Source: an uncultured Roseburia sp.
GTDB lineage: Bacteria; Bacillota; Clostridia; Lachnospirales; Lachnospiraceae
Length of the DNA: 8,482 bases
Assembly: GCA_947564765.1 (NCBI GenBank)
Contig: CANODN010000074.1
Span: 1-8,482, forward strand
Reading direction: 5' to 3'
A program made the position numbers and the translations under genes. Below are positions 5,078 to 8,482 of the stretch, in pieces (within the stretch, counting starts at the first letter, position 1; each line of letters begins with the position of its first letter). The notes under the pieces are model-generated. The model did not search any database. It saw only the letters and a program-made list of their open reading frames with translations, and was not told the DNA's origin.

Positions 5078-6155
5078 GGAAACTAAAATTTATAAATTGG
5101 ATTATCATGCGATTGATCCTGAAATCATAAAAGAAGCAGCGGCGGTGATCCGAAACGGAGAGCTTGTGGCGTTTCCAACAGAAACGGTATACGGACTGGG
5201 GGCGAATGCCCTGTGTTCCGATGCGGCGAAGAAAATATACGCGGCAAAAGGGAGACCGTCAGACAATCCGTTGATTGTGCATATTGCTAAGTGGCAGGAC
5301 CTTTTATATATTGCAAAAGATGTGCCAAAGGAAGCGGAAAAACTGGCAAAGGCTTTTTGGCCGGGGCCGCTGACGATGATTGTCAATAAAAATGACAGAG
5401 TACCCCGCGAGACGACCGGAGGAATGGATACCGTAGCCGTCCGCATGCCATCGCATCCGGCAGCGCTTGCACTGATCCGCGAGAGCGGCTGTCTGATTGC
5501 CGCGCCCAGTGCGAATGCATCCGGACGGCCGAGCCCTACTATGGCAGAGCATGTGGCAGAGGATTTGGGCGGAAGGATTCCGGTTATTTTAGACGGAGGG
5601 GAAGTCGGGATTGGAATTGAATCGACGATTATTGATCTGACGGAAGAGATACCCATGATTTTAAGACCGGGCTATATCACAGAAGAAATGCTAAAGAGCG
5701 TGATCGGAGAGGTACGCATAGATCCGGGAATTATAGCGGCAGATTCCGCCGTAAAGCCCAAAGCGCCAGGAATGAAGTACAGGCATTATGCGCCGAGGGC
5801 GGATTTGAAGATTGTAGATGGATCAAAGGATGCGGTGATTGAGACCATCAACGCATTGACAGAAGAACAGCAAAAACAGGAGAAAAAAGTCGGTGTCATA
5901 GGCACAGACGAAACAGCGGCATGCTATCGGGGGGATCTGATTCTCAGTGTGGGAAGCCGGGAAGACGAGGATGAGATAGCAAGGCAGATGTACCGGATTT
6001 TAAGAGCGTTTGACGAGAGCGGCGTAGACGTGATTTATTCAGAAAGCTTTGCGACGCCGCGGATCGGACAGGCTATTATGAATCGTTTGTTAAAGGCGGC
6101 GGGACATCAGGTGCTTATGGCGCAGCAGAATAACGGGGGAAGAAAAATTGTATAA
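5076..6155 (+). CDS. sua5: L-threonylcarbamoyladenylate synthase (Sua5/YwlC type)
   Basis: This cytoplasmic 359-aa enzyme makes threonylcarbamoyl-AMP from threonine, bicarbonate and ATP, the first step of the tRNA t6A37 modification for ANN-decoding tRNAs. The YrdC-like domain covers about 13-205, with TETVYGLGANA (35-45), KGRPSDNPL (58-66), FWPGPLT (94-100), VAVRMPSHP (120-128), SANASGRPS (145-153) and a G-rich segment ending IESTIID (181-187). PGMKYRHYAP (231-240) starts the linker to the C-terminal Sua5 domain (about 245-348), which ends with RIGQAIMNRLLKAAG. Full length therefore marks the Sua5 rather than the short TsaC form. No Shine-Dalgarno site precedes the ATG and no later in-frame start would keep the domain intact, so the message may be leaderless. 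It heads a tight cluster and overlaps the next gene by 8 nt. Confidence 0.95.
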   Translation: METKIYKLDYHAIDPEIIKEAAAVIRNGELVAFPTETVYGLGANALCSDAAKKIYAAKGRPSDNPLIVHIAKWQDLLYIAKDVPKEAEKLAKAFWPGPLTMIVNKNDRVPRETTGGMDTVAVRMPSHPAALALIRESGCLIAAPSANASGRPSPTMAEHVAEDLGGRIPVILDGGEVGIGIESTIIDLTEEIPMILRPGYITEEMLKSVIGEVRIDPGIIAADSAVKPKAPGMKYRHYAPRADLKIVDGSKDAVIETINALTEEQQKQEKKVGVIGTDETAACYRGDLILSVGSREDEDEIARQMYRILRAFDESGVDVIYSESFATPRIGQAIMNRLLKAAGHQVLMAQQNNGGRKIV

Positions 6156-6600
6156 GAAAGTAGTATTTGTAGCAGAGAGCGGAACATGCAGGGAACCAAT
6201 GGCTGTTGCGATCTTAGAGGATATCGGACTGAAAAGGCCGGCTGAAATTCTGGCCAGGGGACTTGTGGTACTGTTTCCGGAGCCGTTGAACCAGAAGGCC
6301 GAGGCAGTTATGATCAGCAACGGACTTCCTACAGAGGGCTATATGTCAAGTCCGCTTACGGCAGAGGATTTAGAGGGAGATGCGTTGGTGCTGACGATGG
6401 AAGACAAACAGCGGCAGAAGGTGCTGGAGCTGTTTGAAAACGCGAATCCAAAGAATGTGCAGGTGCTGACAGAATTCGTGGGGGATGAACTGGAAATTGT
6501 CAATCCGTATGGAGGAACGCTTCAAATGTACGGATTGTGCTACGAGACGCTGCTTGCGTCGATTCGTAAGCTGGCGAATATTTTAAACGAAGGAGAATAG
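6148..6600 (+). CDS. LMW protein phosphatase-fold protein, YwlE-like, apparently catalytically dead
   Basis: This 150-aa protein has the low-molecular-weight phosphatase fold and occupies the place of the B. subtilis arginine phosphatase YwlE, between sua5 and upp. The P-loop normally reads V-C-x-G-N-T-C-R-S-P-M-A. Here residues 8-19 read VAESGTCREPMA: the nucleophilic Cys is Ala9 and the Ser after the loop Arg is Glu16, while Thr13, Cys14 and Arg15 remain. The acid loop normally DP[FY]GG reads NPYGG (119-123), so the general acid Asp is Asn119. Both catalytic residues are lost although length and the rest of the fold pattern (ARGLVVLFPEP, LVLTMED, YGGTLQMYG) are intact. The start is a TTG with GGGGGA (6135-6140) 7 nt upstream, overlapping the sua5 stop by 8 nt. 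Enzymatic loss is read directly; a binding or regulatory role is inference. Confidence 0.85.
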   Translation: MYKKVVFVAESGTCREPMAVAILEDIGLKRPAEILARGLVVLFPEPLNQKAEAVMISNGLPTEGYMSSPLTAEDLEGDALVLTMEDKQRQKVLELFENANPKNVQVLTEFVGDELEIVNPYGGTLQMYGLCYETLLASIRKLANILNEGE

Positions 6601-6609
6601 GAGGATACT

Positions 6610-7239
6610 ATGTCAAAGGTAATCGTGATGGATCATCCGCTGATTCAGCATAAGATCGGATGGATACGCAGGGAAGAGACAGGCTCAAAGGACTTTCGGA
6701 CTCTGGTCAGTGAGATTGCAATGCTTATGTGCTATGAGGCCACCAGAGACCTGAAGCTTTCGGATGTGGAGATCAATACGCCGATCTGCAAGACAACGGC
6801 CAAAGAGCTGCGGGGCAAGAAATTAGCTGTCGTTCCGATTTTACGTGCAGGTCTTGGCATGGTGGACGGAATGTTAAATATGATTCCTGCCGCAAAGGTA
6901 GGACATATCGGATTGTACCGCGATCCGGACACGAAACTTCCGGTGGAGTATTACTGTAAGCTTCCGGAGGATTGCAGTGAGAGAGAAGTATTTGTGGTAG
7001 ATCCCATGCTTGCCACGGGAGGTTCTGCAGTGGCGGCAATTCAAATGTTAAAAGAAAAAGGCGTAAGAAATATCCGGTTCATGTGTATCATTGCGGCTCC
7101 GGAGGGAGTAAAGCAGATGCAGGAGGCACATCCGGATGTGGATGTATATATCGGAGCATTGGACGATCATTTGAATGAAGACTGCTATATTGTTCCGGGC
7201 CTGGGAGATGCAGGAGACCGTATTTTTGGCACAAAATAA
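6610..7239 (+). CDS. upp: Uracil phosphoribosyltransferase
   Basis: This 209-aa protein converts uracil and PRPP to UMP in pyrimidine salvage. Length is typical (about 209 aa). Diagnostic segments are the basic N-terminal part, VPILRAGLGMVDGM (75-88), the PRPP-binding loop VVDPMLATGGSAV (129-141) and the uracil-binding C-terminus PGLGDAGDRIFGTK (196-209). A perfect AGGAGG (6599-6604), which overlaps the stop codon of the preceding gene, lies 5 nt before the ATG. The 9-nt gap indicates co-transcription and probable coupling. The neighbouring dCMP deaminase also feeds the uridylate/deoxyuridylate pool. Placement just upstream of the atp genes is also found in Bacillus. Confidence 0.97.
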   Translation: MSKVIVMDHPLIQHKIGWIRREETGSKDFRTLVSEIAMLMCYEATRDLKLSDVEINTPICKTTAKELRGKKLAVVPILRAGLGMVDGMLNMIPAAKVGHIGLYRDPDTKLPVEYYCKLPEDCSEREVFVVDPMLATGGSAVAAIQMLKEKGVRNIRFMCIIAAPEGVKQMQEAHPDVDVYIGALDDHLNEDCYIVPGLGDAGDRIFGTK

Positions 7240-7250
7240 GGAGGTTTTTT

Positions 7251-7736
7251 GTGAGCGATAAACGGCAGGATTATATTAGCTGGGACGAATATTTTATGGG
7301 CGTGGCGATGTTGTCCGCTATGCGGTCAAAAGATCCTCATACGCAGGTGGGAGCCTGTATTGTCAGCAGTGACAACAAAATCTTATCCATGGGCTACAAC
7401 GGATTTCCGGCAGGATGTTCCGATGATGCGTTCCCATGGGCAAGAGAAGGGGAGCCTCTTGACAATAAATATCTGTATACGACCCACAGTGAATTAAATG
7501 CGATTTTAAATTACAGGGGCGGGAGTCTGGAAGGGGCAAAGCTTTATGTATCTTTGTTTCCCTGTAACGAATGCGCCAAGGCGATCATTCAGTCCGGAAT
7601 CAAAACAATCGTATATGATTCAGACAAATACGAGCATACGCCTCCGGTAGTCGCATCAAAGCGGATGTTCGACGCCGCGGGCGTGCGGTACTACAAATAC
7701 GAGCATACAAACCGGGAAATTCATCTGAATGTGTAG
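7251..7736 (+). CDS. dCMP deaminase family protein (ComEB-like)
   Basis: This 161-aa zinc enzyme of the cytidine/deoxycytidylate deaminase fold most likely converts dCMP to dUMP, the substrate of thymidylate synthase. Zinc ligands are His79 (in THSELNA) and Cys105 and Cys108 (in PCNEC); Glu81 is the proton shuttle. The substrate-binding signature GYNGFPAGCSDD (48-59) is characteristic of dCMP deaminases and distinguishes it from tRNA adenosine or free cytidine deaminases. HSE in place of the commoner HAE is a mild variant. The start is GTG at 7251 with AAGGAGG (7238-7244) 6 nt upstream. Gaps of 11 nt on both sides place it in the operon with upp and the ATP synthase genes. B. subtilis ComEB is the nearest named relative I know; no competence context is seen here. 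Confidence 0.92.
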   Translation: MSDKRQDYISWDEYFMGVAMLSAMRSKDPHTQVGACIVSSDNKILSMGYNGFPAGCSDDAFPWAREGEPLDNKYLYTTHSELNAILNYRGGSLEGAKLYVSLFPCNECAKAIIQSGIKTIVYDSDKYEHTPPVVASKRMFDAAGVRYYKYEHTNREIHLNV

Positions 7737-7747
7737 GAGAGGACAAT

Positions 7748-7999
7748 ATGAAATACAGGAAAAATGTATATCAGTCTTTTACCATGGTGATGCAGTTTGG
7801 GATCAATATGATCGTCCCGATCTTAATGTGTACGATGTTTGGGGTATATATCGGAAGAAAATATGATATGATGTTTATAGTGGTGCCGCTTTTTCTGATC
7901 GGCGCACTGGCCGGCTTTCGCAATATATACCGTATGGCAAAGAAAATATTTGAACAGGAAAGCGACAGGGACACGAAGGATGTTAAAGAGATTAAATAA
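7748..7999 (+). CDS. atpZ: AtpZ/AtpI family small membrane protein (ATP synthase gene 1 family)
   Basis: This 83-aa protein has two membrane helices (about 12-34 and 42-60) and the family pattern of a QFG at the first helix, YIGRKYD between the helices, and GFRNIYRMAKK after the second. The tail of about 20 residues is charged. Such proteins precede the F1Fo ATP synthase genes in many bacteria and are thought to aid assembly of the c-ring or supply Mg2+/Ca2+; the exact job is not settled. The ribosome site AGGAGAGGA (7735-7743) overlaps the end of the deaminase gene. The 3' end overlaps the next gene by 20 nt, indicating coupled translation. Confidence 0.85.
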   Translation: MKYRKNVYQSFTMVMQFGINMIVPILMCTMFGVYIGRKYDMMFIVVPLFLIGALAGFRNIYRMAKKIFEQESDRDTKDVKEIK

Positions 8000-8411
8000 A
8001 GTATTGCCGGAGCTGATCCTTGGCATTATAGCCTGGGGAATTGTGGTATGGCTTGTGGGGATATGGTTTGTCGAGGATAAATTATTATATTCCACAGGCT
8101 TATGGATTGGTGTGCTTCTGGCAGCCGGAATGGCGATTCATATGGCAGTTGTCCTGGAAGATGCCGTAAGTGCGGGGAGCGGACAGGGGAAATTAATTAC
8201 CATGTCCCTGCTTCGTTATGCGGTTGTGGTAATTGTATTCGGCTGTGTCACATATTTTCATCTGGGAAATCCGATTGCTGCATTTGCCGGAGTTATGGGG
8301 TTAAAAATAGCTGCGTATCTGCAGCCGATTTTTCATAAAATCATTTTAAAACTTCAGGGAAGGGAGGAGTACTCTACAGATTATAAATCCAATCAAGAAG
8401 AATCAAATTAA
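7980..8411 (+). CDS. atpI: ATP synthase subunit I (AtpI-like)
   Basis: This 143-aa protein has four hydrophobic helices at about 11-32, 38-60, 76-94 and 97-118 and a hydrophilic C-terminal tail. The segment FHLGNPIAAFAGVMGLK (93-109) with the following YLQPIFHKI resembles ATP synthase I family proteins, which help assemble the c-ring of the Fo sector. A start at the ATG 7980, with AGGG (7967-7970) 9 nt upstream, is preferred; an upstream in-frame TTG at 7950 would lengthen the overlap with atpZ to 50 nt and has no clear ribosome site. The chosen start overlaps atpZ by 20 nt. The gene ends directly at the strong ribosome site for the next gene. Confidence 0.82.
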   Translation: MLKRLNKVLPELILGIIAWGIVVWLVGIWFVEDKLLYSTGLWIGVLLAAGMAIHMAVVLEDAVSAGSGQGKLITMSLLRYAVVVIVFGCVTYFHLGNPIAAFAGVMGLKIAAYLQPIFHKIILKLQGREEYSTDYKSNQEESN

Positions 8412-8416
8412 GGAGG
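8410..8416 (+). promoter_or_regulatory. Strong ribosome binding site for the next gene, deciding its TTG start
   Basis: AAGGAGG, continuing as TGAG, is a near-complete match to the 16S 3' end and overlaps the atpI stop codon. It lies 7 nt before a TTG at 8424. The ATG at 8431 is 14 nt away and in another frame, so the TTG is the better start. Confidence 0.75.
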
Positions 8417-8423
8417 TGAGAAT

Positions 8424-8482
8424 TTGAACAATGCAGTTTTGCTGGCTTCTGGCGCAGATATTGATATTATGGTGCATGGTCT
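8424..8482 (+). CDS. atpB: Probable ATP synthase subunit a, N-terminal fragment
   Basis: The frame from TTG 8424 stays open for 19 codons to the window edge and reads (M)NNAVLLASGADIDIMVHGL. A short polar, acidic lead of this kind precedes the first helix of many clostridial a-subunits. Identity rests mostly on position: atpB is expected directly after atpZ and atpI, with this very strong ribosome site. The fragment is too short to show any of the conserved proton-path residues. Confidence 0.6.
   Translation, partial: MNNAVLLASGADIDIMVHG

Noticed and set aside
5105..5656. Minus-strand 183-codon frame
   Set aside because: Antisense shadow of the sua5 YrdC domain, created by codon bias; no start signals.
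1..8482. CRISPR array, tRNA/rRNA genes, insertion sequences, phage genes
   Set aside because: No regularly spaced repeats, no cloverleaf or rRNA-like segment and no transposase, integrase or phage motif was seen on either strand.

Overview
The window looks like chromosomal DNA of a Gram-positive, low-to-mid GC member of the Bacillota, most likely a clostridial Lachnospiraceae relative. The grounds are the consistently strong AGGAGG-type ribosome binding sites, sigma-A style promoters (TTGACT-N17-TATAAT), and the gene order sua5 - low-molecular-weight phosphatase - upp - dCMP deaminase - atpZ - atpI - atpB, which recalls the Bacillus subtilis ywlC...ywlE...upp...atp neighbourhood. The family assignment is inference from protein character and gene order; no rRNA or other marker is present.

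Left edge (1-756): a minus-strand gene, cut by the window edge, encodes the N-terminal 187 residues of an AAA-ATPase-like protein of the PF09820 type. It is richer in A+T (about 39% GC by hand count over 1-540, against about 49% in sampled parts of upp) and diverges from the rest of the window across a 194-bp intergenic region holding a promoter for each direction.

Cell-wall block (757-4963): a cytoplasmic NlpC/P60 endopeptidase with two SH3-like regions, an unrecognised four-helix membrane protein and an M19 zinc dipeptidase follow each other on the plus strand. The two peptidases could act in sequence on murein-derived peptides: the first frees L-Ala-D-Glu-type dipeptides, the second splits dipeptides. 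A palindromic element with flanking direct repeats and a near-consensus promoter with a leader of about 127 nt then precede a MurJ/YtgP/SpoVB-like flippase of about 14 membrane helices.

Translation/nucleotide/energy operon (5040 to the right edge): a promoter placed so close to the sua5 start that its transcript should be nearly leaderless drives a tight run of genes with gaps of 9-12 nt or small overlaps. They are sua5 (threonylcarbamoyl-AMP synthase for tRNA t6A), a YwlE-like LMW phosphatase homologue lacking its catalytic Cys and Asp, upp (uracil salvage), a dCMP deaminase, atpZ, atpI and the first codons of atpB. The ATP synthase genes therefore appear to be reached by transcription from the tRNA-modification/pyrimidine-salvage genes.

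The most notable observations are the apparent pseudo-phosphatase kept at the YwlE position, the leaderless dyad-rich sua5 promoter, the 30-nt palindrome inside 8-bp direct repeats after the dipeptidase, and the cytoplasmic peptidase pair flanking an unknown membrane protein. I found no tRNA, rRNA, CRISPR array, insertion sequence or integrase.
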